Origin: Bradyrhizobium yuanmingense
GTDB taxonomy: Bacteria > Pseudomonadota > Alphaproteobacteria > Rhizobiales > Xanthobacteraceae
DNA: 64,000 nt
Assembly: GCF_900094575.1 (NCBI RefSeq)
Contig: NZ_FMAE01000002.1
Location: forward strand, 1-64,000
Reading direction: 5' to 3'
Below, in pieces: positions 24,270-34,565 of the stretch. The number at the start of each line of letters is the position of its first letter. The first letter of the stretch is position 1. The notes beneath the pieces are model-generated. The model searched no databases. It had not been told where the DNA came from and saw only the letters and a list, made by a program, of their open reading frames with translations. A program made the translations under genes and the position numbers.

Positions 24270-24380
24270 GCTCGCTCCAATCCTTGCCGCGGATTCTTTT
24301 CGTCCGCACAGCATGCATTTTATTGCAGGTCCGTTTATGCGATAAGTCGGAAAGAACTCATCAATTCATGAGATTTCTCT

Positions 24381-25292
24381 ATGAATGTCACATTGCGCCA
24401 GCTGCGGATCTTCACCGGCGTGTATCGGACGCGCAGCATCACGCGGGCCGCCCGCGAGCTCGGCATCACGCAATCGGCGGCGAGCCTGTTGATCCAGCAG
24501 CTCGAGGCCCAGCTCGGCGTCAAGCTGTTCGACCGCTCCACGCGCTCGGTGCAGCCGACGCTGGCCGCCGACGAGGCGTTCGCCGCCGCCGAGCGCATGC
24601 TGAGCGATGCGCAAGGCCTGTCGCGCCGCATGCGTGACCTCGCGCAAGCCCGCGCAGGCCGGGTCGTGTTTCTCGCCTCCGCCGGCACGGCATCGGCGCT
24701 GCTGCCCATGGTGCTGGCGAAATTCCGCACTGGCCATCCCGACATCGAGATCGACATGCGCGATGTCGCCGCCGACGATCTCGTGCCACGGCTGAGCACG
24801 ACCGATGCCGAGTTCGCGATCGGCAGCGTCGAGGGCGAATTCGCGGACATGACGATCGAGACGCTGACAAGCGGCCGCCTGAGCGCGATCGGCCGTCGCA
24901 CCGCGGACTTCGCCGCGCGTCGGTCCCTAACCTGGGACGAGCTGGTGCAACTCCCGACGATCGCGATGCGCAGCGAGACACGCATCCGCATGCAGATCGA
25001 TCAGGCCCTGAGCGCGCAGGGCAAGCGCCTCGATCCGACCTATGAAGTGACCCTGATCAACACCGCCCTCGCCATGACGGCGCAGGGCCTCGGCCTCGCC
25101 ATCCTTCCCGCGACGATGCTGCCGGCCGACCAGTTCCCGACACTGATCGCAAGACCGCTGGTGCGCCCCGCCCTCACCCGCCCCGTGTCGCTGCTGCAGC
25201 GCCAAGGCCGGACGCTGTCGCCCGCGGCGCAGGCGTTTGTGGCGACGGCGCGGATGGTGCTCGCGGGGCGAACGGCACCGGCATCAGGCTGA
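24381..25292 (+). CDS. LysR-family regulator, divergent from the monooxygenase
   Basis: The 303-residue protein has a LysR HTH at residues 1-60 (MNVTLRQLRIFTGVYRTRSI, TQSAASLLIQQLEAQLGVKL) and an effector domain (GRVVFLASAGTASALLPMVL onwards). It lies 111 bp from the divergent monooxygenase start and is its likely activator. The stop is 34 bp before the tRNA-Ser gene. Confidence 0.9.
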   Translation: MNVTLRQLRIFTGVYRTRSITRAARELGITQSAASLLIQQLEAQLGVKLFDRSTRSVQPTLAADEAFAAAERMLSDAQGLSRRMRDLAQARAGRVVFLASAGTASALLPMVLAKFRTGHPDIEIDMRDVAADDLVPRLSTTDAEFAIGSVEGEFADMTIETLTSGRLSAIGRRTADFAARRSLTWDELVQLPTIAMRSETRIRMQIDQALSAQGKRLDPTYEVTLINTALAMTAQGLGLAILPATMLPADQFPTLIARPLVRPALTRPVSLLQRQGRTLSPAAQAFVATARMVLAGRTAPASG

Positions 25293-25326
25293 TTTTGCGG
25301 AGCTATTGAGAGGGGGGTCGCTGAGC

Positions 25327-25416
25327 TGGCGGAGAGGGAGGGATTCGAACCCCCGATAGGCTTGCACCTATGCCGCATTTCGAGTGCGGTGCATTCAACC
25401 ACTCTGCCACCTCTCC
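25327..25416 (-). tRNA. tRNA-Ser(CGA)
   Basis: The 90-nt gene reads GGAGAGGTGGCAGAGTGG... with a normal D arm, anticodon loop CTCGAAA (anticodon CGA, codon UCG), long variable arm typical of tRNA-Ser, T arm GGGTTCGAATCCC, and encoded GCCA end. It is the intact relative of the copy at 16527-16612; flanks on the 5' side are also similar over about 15 bp. Confidence 0.95.
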
Positions 25417-25552
25417 TGAAGGCGCCATATTAGGAGCTGGGCCCCTGTGGTTGGGGGCGTTAATAGGCGAGGATGGCGGGCCAGACAAGGCGCGAAAGGG
25501 GAAAATCCGCTGCCTCTTTTCGCCCACTATCCCGCTTTGGGAAGGAACTGCC

Positions 25553-26416
25553 ATGGAGCATCTGACGGTCACCGCCAATGGCGCCAAATTCCACGTGGCT
25601 CGTGCCGGAAGCGGCAAACCGCTGCTTTTGCTGCATGGCTGGCCGGAATTCTGGCTGACCTGGGAGCCGGTGATATCGAGGCTTTCGGACCGATTCACGC
25701 TTGTCGCGCCTGACCTCCGCGGCTTCGGCGACAGCGACAAGCCAGGTGGACCTTACGGACCGGACGGCCATGCCGCCGATATGCTGGCGCTGATGGACCG
25801 GCTCGGCATCGACCGATTCGGCGTCGTCGGCCACGATGTCGGCGGCGCTGTCATGCAGCCGCTGGCTCGGCAGGCGCCCGAGCGGATGGCGGGCCTCTTC
25901 TTCTTCGATTTCGTCTATCCCGGGATCGGGCCGCGCATGGCCGCGCCCGATAGGCTCAACCACATCTGGTACCAGTCCTTTCACCAGATGGAGATGGCCC
26001 CACAGCTCGTCGGCGCGAGCCGGGAGAGCTGCCGGCTCTACATCAGCCATTTCCTCAAAGGCTGGGCGCACCGGACAAACGCCTTCGACGACGTGCTGGA
26101 CGCCTTCACGGACAATTTCCTGAAAGACGGCAACCTCGCCGGCGGCTTTGCGCATTACCGCGCCTCGCATGCCGGGCGCGTGGCGATGATGAAGGGCGAG
26201 GCGCCCAGGCTGCCGCCGATCGCGGTGCCGACCTGCGTGCGCTGGGCCGAGCACGATCCGCTGTTTCCCTTTGGCTGGATCGACCGGCTGTCCGAGACCT
26301 TCAGCGATCTCGACCTCGAGATGTTTCCCGGCGTCGGCCACTTCCCGCATCGGGAAAATCCGGATCGCGCGGCACGCGAGATCGCCGCGTTCTTTGCGCG
26401 CATCGGCTGGAGCTGA
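25553..26416 (+). CDS. Alpha/beta hydrolase, epoxide hydrolase / haloalkane dehalogenase type
   Basis: The 287-residue protein starts at ATG 25553 with GGAAGGA shortly before; the longer ORF back to 25370 runs through the tRNA. The oxyanion motif is LLLLHGWPEF and the nucleophile elbow VVGHDVGGAV, with Asp as nucleophile, which marks epoxide hydrolases and dehalogenases rather than Ser esterases. The acid is likely Asp of AEHDPLFPFGW and the base His in GVGHFPHRENPD. The substrate (epoxide or fluoroacetate-like halide) cannot be decided. Cytosolic. Confidence 0.87.
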   Translation: MEHLTVTANGAKFHVARAGSGKPLLLLHGWPEFWLTWEPVISRLSDRFTLVAPDLRGFGDSDKPGGPYGPDGHAADMLALMDRLGIDRFGVVGHDVGGAVMQPLARQAPERMAGLFFFDFVYPGIGPRMAAPDRLNHIWYQSFHQMEMAPQLVGASRESCRLYISHFLKGWAHRTNAFDDVLDAFTDNFLKDGNLAGGFAHYRASHAGRVAMMKGEAPRLPPIAVPTCVRWAEHDPLFPFGWIDRLSETFSDLDLEMFPGVGHFPHRENPDRAAREIAAFFARIGWS

Positions 26417-26590
26417 GGAGAAAAACGGGGTGGGACCGCCAGACGCGGTAAACACTGGCGGTCCCGTGCCGCTTATTGAAATACTGGCCGTGAAGGGCGG
26501 CTTCGCCGGCCGAGTGGAAGCGACGATTCGACCCTAGCGTGCGACGGGCGGTCCGCAACGCAATCCGGTCCTTAACCTAACCGGTCAAGG

Positions 26591-27718
26591 TTACTCCTTG
26601 TCCGCTTTACCTTTTTTCTTCCCGTTCTCCGTGGAATCCCGGTCCTTGCCGTTGCCTTCCTTGCGGCGATTGGTGAAGCGCGCATTGCCAAGTCCGGTGC
26701 CGATGGTGAGCACGCCCCAGCGGTCAACGTCCTGCATGAACGGTACTTCCGAGAGCCCCTGCACCACGCCGTCATTGTGCATCAGGATCGCGGTGTCGTG
26801 CTCGCCAATAGCGGGGATGCCCTCGATCAGGCTCGCCGGCAGGTTGAACTTGCTGCTCTCCCAATTGCCCGGCAGATTCTGCGCGCCCTTCTCGATCGAG
26901 CCGTCCGGGTTGATCACACCGGGACAGGCGATGCCGATGAACGGCGCGAGCTTGTAGCCTTCGGCCTCGGCCTCCGTGATCAGCCCTTTCAGCATCTTGG
27001 TCAGCCGCTTCACCGCGCCTTCGCGCGTCGGCTCGTCGTCGGCGTGACGCCACAGCTCCGCATGCACCACCTTGGCCTTGGACAGATCCTTGGCTTTCTT
27101 CCAGCCGGTTTCCACCACGCCGCAGCGGATGTTGGTGCCGCCGATGTCGACGGCGAGAATGCTGTCATGAGCCTCGAAGATCCAGGACGGCGCCAGGTGC
27201 AGCGCGCCGATCAGGCCGGCCTCGTCAGGATGATGGCGGATCGGCTGCAGGTCGATCTTGAAGCCCTCGGATTTCAGGATGATCTCGGCGCGGGCGATCA
27301 CGAGCTCGCCGAGCCTTGAATCGCGAAAGCCGCCGCCGACGACGATGCGCTCGGTCTTGGCCCAGGCCTTGGTCTTGAGGAATCGGCGCGTGACATAAGC
27401 GAGCTCCTGGGAGAAATCCTCGATCGCGCTGTGCACCACGGCCGAGGCCTCGGTGTCGTCGCCGATCAGGATGGCGTCCAGCGTCTTCTTGTTGATCTCC
27501 TCGGTCGGCACCTTCCCGAACGGGTCCTCCCCCGTCTTGCGCAGCGGCTTGCGCCAGCGCTCGAGCACCTCCCGGAACGCGCCCTTGCTGGCGCGGTCGC
27601 CGAGAAAGCCGTCCTCGTCCTTGATCTCGATGTTGAAGCTGTCGACGTCGACCGACGGCAGCCGTTCGGCGCCATGCTGGGCGATGCCCGTTGTTTTGAC
27701 CAGTTCGTCTGTTGCCAT
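26591..27718 (-). CDS. ROK-family kinase-like protein with circularly permuted lobes (375 aa)
   Basis: ROK kinases normally begin with the ATP-phosphate motif DIGGTKI and end with IVLGGG...AGLIGAA. Here the order is reversed. Residues about 95-176 carry the usual C-terminal part (ERIVVGGGFRDSRL, HPDEAGLIGALHLAP). Residues 187-345 carry the usual N-terminal part: LAVDIGGTNIRCGVVE, IGIACPGVINPDGSI, the catalytic Asp315 in HNDGVVQGLSE, and LTIGTGLGN. The Cys-rich zinc motif of classical ROK proteins is missing. The first 80 residues are specific to this protein, and the tail is Lys/Asp-rich. The start is ATG at 27718. It may phosphorylate a sugar, as the N-lobe catalytic residues are intact; the substrate is unknown. 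Confidence 0.8.
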   Translation of the reverse strand: MATDELVKTTGIAQHGAERLPSVDVDSFNIEIKDEDGFLGDRASKGAFREVLERWRKPLRKTGEDPFGKVPTEEINKKTLDAILIGDDTEASAVVHSAIEDFSQELAYVTRRFLKTKAWAKTERIVVGGGFRDSRLGELVIARAEIILKSEGFKIDLQPIRHHPDEAGLIGALHLAPSWIFEAHDSILAVDIGGTNIRCGVVETGWKKAKDLSKAKVVHAELWRHADDEPTREGAVKRLTKMLKGLITEAEAEGYKLAPFIGIACPGVINPDGSIEKGAQNLPGNWESSKFNLPASLIEGIPAIGEHDTAILMHNDGVVQGLSEVPFMQDVDRWGVLTIGTGLGNARFTNRRKEGNGKDRDSTENGKKKGKADKE

Positions 27719-27859
27719 GAGAGCCCTTGCCCCGCTTGCTTGTTCCGGCCGGGACAACTGCGGGGGAACCCGTTTGTTGCAAAGCCCACCCGAGATTCGG
27801 CTGCGCGCTTTCGGCGCGGCCAAAGCCTTCAAATCCGGGCGGTTTTCGCCCAGTTTTCC

Positions 27860-27887
27860 TTGACTTGGCGCGCTCGGCCGCTATAAG
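27860..27887 (+). promoter_or_regulatory. Housekeeping-sigma promoter of rplU-rpmA
   Basis: TTGACT (27860-27865) and TATAAG (27882-27887) are separated by 16 bases, a near-consensus -35/-10 pair. Transcription would start near 27894, giving a leader of about 155 bases before rplU. Confidence 0.7.
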
Positions 27888-27897
27888 TCCCACAGCC

Positions 27898-27919
27898 GGC
27901 GCGGGGCGTTTCTCGCGCC
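27898..27919 (+). promoter_or_regulatory. Leader hairpin followed by U-rich tract, possible L21 autoregulatory leader
   Basis: Arms GGCGCG and CGCGCC enclose 10 bases just after the predicted start point, and a T-rich run (cttgttttgcttgggtttt) follows. It could be an attenuator for ribosomal protein L21 feedback; that is inference from position. Confidence 0.35.
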
Positions 27920-28049
27920 GCTTGTTTTGCTTGGGTTTTCAAAGGGATAACTCCCGCCCACGCAGACTCGCATAAACCATAGCGACTGACAAAAAGCCGG
28001 CCCGGACGCTCCGCGTCCCGAGGCCGGGATTGAACACGGAGAAAGAACG

Positions 28050-28436
28050 ATGTTCGCAGTCATCAAAACCGGCGGCAAGCAATACCGCGTCGTGCCGGAT
28101 GATGTTCTCGAAGTAGGCAAGATCGAAGGCGAAGTCGGCTCGATCGTGCAGCTGAATGAAGTGCTCGTGGTCGGCGGCGACACGCCGGTGCTGGGCGTCC
28201 CGACGGTCGCAGGCGCGTCCGTCGCGGTCGAGGTGCTCGACCACAAGCGCGGACCGAAGGTCATCGCGTTCAAGAAGCGCCGCCGCAAGAACTCGCGCCG
28301 CAAGCGCGGCTATCGCGACGAGATCACGGTTCTGCGCATCAGCGAGATTCTGACGGACGGCGCCAAGCCCACCAAGGGCCCGCGTCCGAAGAAGGAAAAG
28401 GTGACGAAGGAGCCGGCAGCGGAAGCCGCCGAGTAA
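28050..28436 (+). CDS. rplU: 50S ribosomal protein L21
   Basis: The 128-residue protein begins [20 protein letters not shown] and has the L21 signature [20 protein letters not shown] region. The C-terminal tail ([15 protein letters not shown]) is Lys/Ala/Glu-rich, as usual in alphaproteobacteria. It binds 23S rRNA in the large subunit. GGAGAAAGA ahead of the ATG serves as ribosome-binding site. It is co-transcribed with rpmA 103 bp downstream. Confidence 0.97.
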   Translation: MFAVIKTGGKQYRVVPDDVLEVGKIEGEVGSIVQLNEVLVVGGDTPVLGVPTVAGASVAVEVLDHKRGPKVIAFKKRRRKNSRRKRGYRDEITVLRISEILTDGAKPTKGPRPKKEKVTKEPAAEAAE

Positions 28437-28539
28437 CGCAAAACCGATCACGCCAATTCACGAATTGATGCGTGCGACGTTTTGAAATGATTCCGTCAAG
28501 GAATTGACCTAGAACTACGCAGGATTTCGGAGACGAGCC

Positions 28540-28809
28540 ATGGCTCACAAAAAAGCAGGCGGTTCATCGCGCAACGGTCGCGATTCCAAGGGCAAGCGCC
28601 TCGGTATCAAGGCGTTCGGCGGCGAGATCGTCACGCCCGGCAACATCATTGCGCGTCAGCGCGGCACGACCTGGCACCCCGGCCTCAATGTCGGCATGGG
28701 TACGGACCACACTCTGTTCGCCAAGATCGAGGGCCGCGTTGCGTTCCAAGCCAAAGCCAACGGCCGCACCTTCGTATCGGTGCTCCCGCTTGCCGAGGCT
28801 GCTGAATAG
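28540..28809 (+). CDS. rpmA: 50S ribosomal protein L27
   Basis: The 89-residue protein begins [20 protein letters not shown], the flexible N-terminal arm of L27 that reaches the peptidyl-transferase centre, followed by [20 protein letters not shown]. Length and sequence are typical. A strong terminator follows at 28887-28920, closing the rplU-rpmA transcript. Confidence 0.97.
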   Translation: MAHKKAGGSSRNGRDSKGKRLGIKAFGGEIVTPGNIIARQRGTTWHPGLNVGMGTDHTLFAKIEGRVAFQAKANGRTFVSVLPLAEAAE

Positions 28810-28886
28810 ACGGTGGACAAAAACGGAGTCCGCCGGTCCCGACTGAACCGGCGGAGTCCTAGAGATCGCAAGAGATCGAAGGCTCC

Positions 28887-28920
28887 AAGGGGAGGCGGGA
28901 AACCGGCCTCCCCTTTTCTT
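28887..28920 (+). terminator. Rho-independent terminator of rplU-rpmA
   Basis: A 10-bp stem AAGGGGAGGC/GCCTCCCCTT (28887-28896, 28906-28915) with a 9-base loop is followed by TTTTCTT. Confidence 0.85.
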
Positions 28921-28971
28921 TGCTCACTTTGTTCTTTGCACTTTGACTTAGTGACTTTCACGGAGCCGGAC

Positions 28972-29565
28972 ATGTTGCAGGATTTCTCGAGCGTGACCTT
29001 GGCCGAGGCGAGACCAAGCGTCGTCGCCACCGAGCGGCTGACCTTGCGGCGGCCGACGCTGGCCGACGTCAGGACCATCGCCCGGCTCGCCAACGACCGC
29101 CGCGTCGCCGAGAACACGCGCCGCCTGCCGCATCCCTATTCGCAGGACGACGCCGCCGAATTCATCCGCGCCACCGCCGAACTCGGCAGCGAGACCGTGT
29201 TCCTGATCGAGCACGACAGCGGGCCGGTCGGCATGGTCGGCATCGATTGCTCCAAGCCCGGCAATGCCGAGCTCGGCTACTGGCTCGGCGTCGAGCATTG
29301 GGGTCGGGGCTTTGCCACCGAGGCGGCGCGCGGCGCGATCGATTTCTTCTTCGAGGAGTTCGAGGACGAGCATCTCTACGCCGGCGCGCGCGTTACCAAT
29401 CCGGCCTCGCGCAAGGTGCTGGAGAAGTGCGGCTTCCAGTGGAGCGGCGTGCAGTTGCACCGCTTCCTGGCGCTCGGCTCCTCGACCCCCGTCGACTGCT
29501 TCCGCCTGTCGCGCGGCGTGTGGGCCTCGCTGAAGAGCTGGAGCAGTGCGAGGAGGGTGCGGTAG
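28972..29565 (+). CDS. GNAT N-acetyltransferase (RimJ/RimL-like)
   Basis: The 197-residue protein starts at ATG 28972, with CGGAG about 6 bases upstream; the in-frame extension to 28813 crosses the terminator. RimJ/RimL-type features are TERLTLRRPTLADVRTIARL, the acetyl-CoA loop HWGRGFATEAARGAID (R-G-x-A type) and the C-terminal NPASRKVLEKCGFQWSG. It acetylates an amine, perhaps a protein N-terminus or a small molecule. No neighbour suggests a substrate. Confidence 0.88.
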   Translation: MLQDFSSVTLAEARPSVVATERLTLRRPTLADVRTIARLANDRRVAENTRRLPHPYSQDDAAEFIRATAELGSETVFLIEHDSGPVGMVGIDCSKPGNAELGYWLGVEHWGRGFATEAARGAIDFFFEEFEDEHLYAGARVTNPASRKVLEKCGFQWSGVQLHRFLALGSSTPVDCFRLSRGVWASLKSWSSARRVR

Positions 29566-29588
29566 GGCGAGGCGCCGCACTCGCAATT

Positions 29589-29732
29589 GTCATCCCGGGG
29601 CGCGCGTAGCGCGAGCCCGGGATCCATAATCCCGGAGCGCAGTGCGGGGCAAAGCGCCCACTCCGGGTCGTCGTCCAATTGCTCCCTGGGGCTATGGGTC
29701 CCGGGCTCGCGCTGCGCGCGCCCCGGGACGAC
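29589..29732. repeat. Dispersed inverted-repeat element (GTCATCCCGGGGCGCGCG type)
   Basis: Long arms (29589-29628 and 29692-29732) are near-perfect complements, each containing an inner palindrome around GCGCGAGCCCGGG. Non-coding. Confidence 0.75.
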
Positions 29733-29739
29733 GTCGTGG

Positions 29740-30654
29740 CTACGCCGGCGGATTGACCTCGTCGCTCTCACGTCCCAAATCGCGCTCCCGAAGATAAATG
29801 TAGAACCCGGCGCCGATAATGATCGCGGCGCCGACGAGTGTTGCGATGGATGGGACGTCGCCGAACACGACGAAGCCGAAGATCACCGCCCAGACGATCA
29901 TCGAATATTGGTAGGGCACCACGACGCTGGCCGGCGCCAGCTTGAGCGAACGGTTGACGCAGAACAGCGCGGTGACCGAAACCAGCCCGGCGGCGGCGAA
30001 GATCGCGAGGCTGCCCGGCGTCGGCGGCACCCAGTTGAACACCGACAGCACTGCGCCCAGCGAGAACGTGCCGAGGAATTGCGAGGACGCCATCACGATG
30101 TCGGGCGTCTTGCGCAGGCTGCGCGTGATCAGCATCAGGGTCGCGAAAGAAAGACTGCCGCCGAGCGCGATCAGGGCCGGCAGGCTGACGGTCTGCGCCG
30201 AGGGGCGCAGCGCGATCAAGACGCCGCAGAAGCCGATCAGGATCGCGGTCCAGCGCCGCCAGCCGACCTTCTCGCCCAGAAAGATTGCCGACATCGCGGT
30301 GACGAAGATCGGGCCGGCGAGATAATAGGTGATGACGTCGGCGAGCGGCAGATAGACGGTTGCGAGAAAGAAGGCCGCGACTTCCAGCGTCGACAGCACG
30401 ACGCGAACCAGCTGCAGGCCCGGCCGCTCCAGATGCAGAAACTGGTGACGCTGCGTCCAGATCAGCGGCGACAGCAGGAGCAGTGCCGCGCAGGCGCGCA
30501 GGAATAGCAGCTGCCCCACCGAATAGGTCCCGACCAGGAACTTGCCCATGGCGTCGCCGAACGAGAACATGAAGATCGACAGCACCATGAGCCCGATGCC
30601 GGCCAGGCGCGCGGAGCGATCGTCATAGGCGGAGAGATTCTTGAACAGGGGCAT
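29740..30654 (-). CDS. EamA/DMT-family transporter
   Basis: The 304-residue membrane protein starts MPLFKNLSAYDDRSARLAGI at 30654; the in-frame extension towards 30762 runs into a repeat element. Ten hydrophobic helices form two EamA repeats, with a GDAMGKFLVG start typical of the RhaT/SAM-carrier-like branch and FLGEKVGWRRW at the middle of the first repeat. It probably exports a metabolite through the inner membrane. Substrate unknown. Unrelated in detail to the EamA protein at 11449-12309. Confidence 0.87.
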   Translation of the reverse strand: MPLFKNLSAYDDRSARLAGIGLMVLSIFMFSFGDAMGKFLVGTYSVGQLLFLRACAALLLLSPLIWTQRHQFLHLERPGLQLVRVVLSTLEVAAFFLATVYLPLADVITYYLAGPIFVTAMSAIFLGEKVGWRRWTAILIGFCGVLIALRPSAQTVSLPALIALGGSLSFATLMLITRSLRKTPDIVMASSQFLGTFSLGAVLSVFNWVPPTPGSLAIFAAAGLVSVTALFCVNRSLKLAPASVVVPYQYSMIVWAVIFGFVVFGDVPSIATLVGAAIIIGAGFYIYLRERDLGRESDEVNPPA

Positions 30655-30680
30655 TGCGACGAGTTGCAGGTTCGGGGGCT

Positions 30681-30767
30681 CGTCATTGCGAGGAGCTCTT
30701 GCGACGAAGCAATCCAGAATCTTTCCGGGGAGGGATTCTGGATTGCTTCGCTGCGCTCGCAATGACG
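30681..30767. repeat. Dispersed inverted-repeat element (CGTCATTGCGAGGAGC type)
   Basis: Left arm 30681-30721 and right arm 30734-30767 pair over the CGTCATTGCGAG and GCAATCCAGAATC segments. Non-coding, between the EamA gene and the MaoC gene. Confidence 0.75.
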
Positions 30768-30924
30768 GGGAGATAGCGGCGAAAGCAGGCGAATAGAGTC
30801 GCTTGCAGTCGTTTTAATGACGGCAGCCGCCGCGGCAAGCCCGCGCAAGCCGAATTGAACGGATTGTCGCATTGTTTGCATCGCGGTAGCGATAAGCGCC
30901 CAGCGACGAAAAGAGAGCTTTGAC

Positions 30925-32533
<1,609 letters not shown>

Positions 32534-32547
32534 ACTCTCTCCCCAAC

Positions 32548-32674
32548 GTCGTCCCCGCGAAGGCGGGGACCCATACCGCGTGATCTATCTGTTGCTAAGG
32601 GTCGAAGTACCGAACGACGAGTCTTCGCCAAACGACTCCCTGTGGTTATGGGTCCCCGCCTTCGCGGGGACGAC
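32548..32674. repeat. Dispersed inverted-repeat element (CGTCGTCCCCGCGAAGGCGG type)
   Basis: Arms 32548-32575 and 32647-32674 are complementary (GTCCCCGCGAAGGCGGGGAC core, itself palindromic). Non-coding, between obgE and the sulfatase gene. Confidence 0.78.
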
Positions 32675-32770
32675 AGCGGAGTCTATCGCTGCGAGCGTGC
32701 GCATCACCGGCTTGTCTTCGCGCCCGCGATAGCGCAGCATCAAACAATCAAGAAACGGCAGGGACAACGC

Positions 32771-34405
32771 ATGGCGCGCGCGAAGAACATTCTCTGGATC
32801 ATGTGCGACCAGCTTCGCTACGATTATCTCGGCTGCACCGGCCATCCCACGCTGAAGACACCGAACATCGACGCCATGGCCAAGCGCGGCGTGCTGTTCA
32901 GCAAGGCGTATGTGCAATCGCCGATCTGCGGCCCGTCGCGGATGTCGTTCTACACCGGGCGCTACATGCGCTCGCACGGCTCGCACTGGAACGGCTGGCC
33001 GCTGCGCGTCGGGGAGCCCACGCTCGGCGATCACCTCAACAAGATCGGCGTGCGCAACGTGCTGGTCGGCAAGACCCACATGGCGCCTGATATCGAAGGC
33101 ATGAAGGCGCTCGGCATCCCGCCGGAATCGATGATCGGCGTGCATGTCGCCGAATGCGGCTTCGAGCCTTACGAGCGCGACGACGGCCTGCATCCGACCG
33201 GACGGCCACGCCCGAAATACGACGAATATCTGCGAAAGCAGGGTTTTGAAGCCACCAATCCCTGGGAGCACTGGGCCAATTCCGGCGCTGCCGAGGATGG
33301 CAGCTTGCAGAACGGCTGGCTGCTGGTGCACGCCGACAAGGCCGCGCGCGTGCCAGAAGAGCATTCCGAGACGCCCTACATGACGCGGCGCGCGATGGAC
33401 TTCATCAGCGAGGCGGAAACGGACGGCCGCCCCTGGTGTTTGCATCTGTCCTACATCAAGCCGCACTGGCCCTATATCGCGCCGGAGCCCTATGCCAGCA
33501 TGTATTCGACGGATGACATGATCCCGGTGATCCGCTCGGAGCGCGAGCGGCAGAATCCGCATCCGGTGTTCGGCGCCTACATGGACATGCGCTATTCCCG
33601 CAACATGGCGCGCGATGATGCACGCGAGAAGGTGATCCCGACTTATATGGGCCTGATCACCCAGATCGACGATCAGATGGGCGTGCTGATGAAGTTTTTA
33701 GGTGAGCGCGGCCTGCTCGACACCACCATGATCGTGTTCACCTCCGATCATGGCGACTATCTAGGCGATCACTGGATGGGCGAGAAGGACCTGTTCCACG
33801 AGCAATCGGCAAAGATCCCGCTGATCATCATCGATCCTTCGAAAGAAGCCGACGCGACGCGCGGCACACGCAGCGACGCGCTGGTCGAGGGAATCGATCT
33901 CGCGCCCACCTTCGTCGATTATTTCGGGGGCAAGGTGGCGGGCCATATCCTCGAAGGACGTTCGCTGCTGCCGCTGCTGCGCGGGCGCACGCCATCAGAT
34001 TGGCGCAAGGTGGCGTTCTCCGAATACGACTATGCCATGCAGGACGTACGGCTGAAGCTGAACCAGCCGATCGAGCGCTGCCGCCTGTTCATGGTGTTCG
34101 ACGGACGCTGGAAATACATCCACGCCTCCGGCTTCCGCCCGATGCTGTACGACCTCGAAACCGATCCGGACGAATATCTGGATCGCGGCGACGATCCGGA
34201 ATGCGCCGGCATCATCGCGCGGCTCCAGGCCGAGCTGTTCGACTGGGCGCTGCATCCTAACGATCATATCACCACACCACGCGAGAAGATCGCCGCCTAT
34301 GCGGATAGTCAGCTCCAGGTGAAGGGTGGGATCTTGATCGGCATCTGGGACGAGAAAGAGCTCGCGGCGATCAAGGACGGCATCGCCCAGCGCGCGAAGA
34401 TGTGA
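32771..34405 (+). CDS. Sulfatase-family hydrolase (arylsulfatase / phosphonate monoester hydrolase type)
   Basis: The 544-residue protein starts at ATG 32771; the longer frame to 32642 runs through a repeat. The formylglycine site is Cys53 in ICGPSRMSFYTGRY, the C-x-P-S-R consensus. Metal ligands are in the N-terminal MCDQLRYD and in TSDHGDYLGDHWMGEKDLFH. The latter segment resembles phosphonate monoester hydrolases of Rhizobium and Burkholderia, which cleave several phospho- and sulfo-esters. No signal peptide is visible, so a cytosolic location is likely. It requires a formylglycine-generating enzyme encoded elsewhere. Confidence 0.88.
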   Translation: MARAKNILWIMCDQLRYDYLGCTGHPTLKTPNIDAMAKRGVLFSKAYVQSPICGPSRMSFYTGRYMRSHGSHWNGWPLRVGEPTLGDHLNKIGVRNVLVGKTHMAPDIEGMKALGIPPESMIGVHVAECGFEPYERDDGLHPTGRPRPKYDEYLRKQGFEATNPWEHWANSGAAEDGSLQNGWLLVHADKAARVPEEHSETPYMTRRAMDFISEAETDGRPWCLHLSYIKPHWPYIAPEPYASMYSTDDMIPVIRSERERQNPHPVFGAYMDMRYSRNMARDDAREKVIPTYMGLITQIDDQMGVLMKFLGERGLLDTTMIVFTSDHGDYLGDHWMGEKDLFHEQSAKIPLIIIDPSKEADATRGTRSDALVEGIDLAPTFVDYFGGKVAGHILEGRSLLPLLRGRTPSDWRKVAFSEYDYAMQDVRLKLNQPIERCRLFMVFDGRWKYIHASGFRPMLYDLETDPDEYLDRGDDPECAGIIARLQAELFDWALHPNDHITTPREKIAAYADSQLQVKGGILIGIWDEKELAAIKDGIAQRAKM

Positions 34406-34410
34406 AGCAG

Positions 34411-34551
34411 CCTCTCCCCGCTTGCGGGGAGAGGCCGGAATTTACGAGAGCAAATTCCGGATGAGGGGGACTCTCCGCGAGTTCAATTGCCAGCGCTTTC
34501 GCGGAGACAGCCCCTCACCCCAACCCTCTCCCCGTAAGAACGGGGAGAGGG
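34411..34551. repeat. Two CTCTCCCCG hairpins bracketing a repeat element
   Basis: Hairpins at 34411-34434 (CCTCTCCCCG/CGGGGAGAGG) and 34524-34551 (CCCTCTCCCCG/CGGGGAGAGGG) are similar to each other. They lie between convergent genes and may also terminate transcription. Confidence 0.65.
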
Positions 34552-34565
34552 AGAAGAGGCAGCCT

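Larger units (their letters stand above)
27719..28049. other. Upstream region of rplU-rpmA
   Basis: This 331-bp stretch contains the rplU promoter (27860-27887), a leader hairpin (27898-27919), and the divergent upstream region of the ROK gene. No further gene is evident. Confidence 0.6.
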
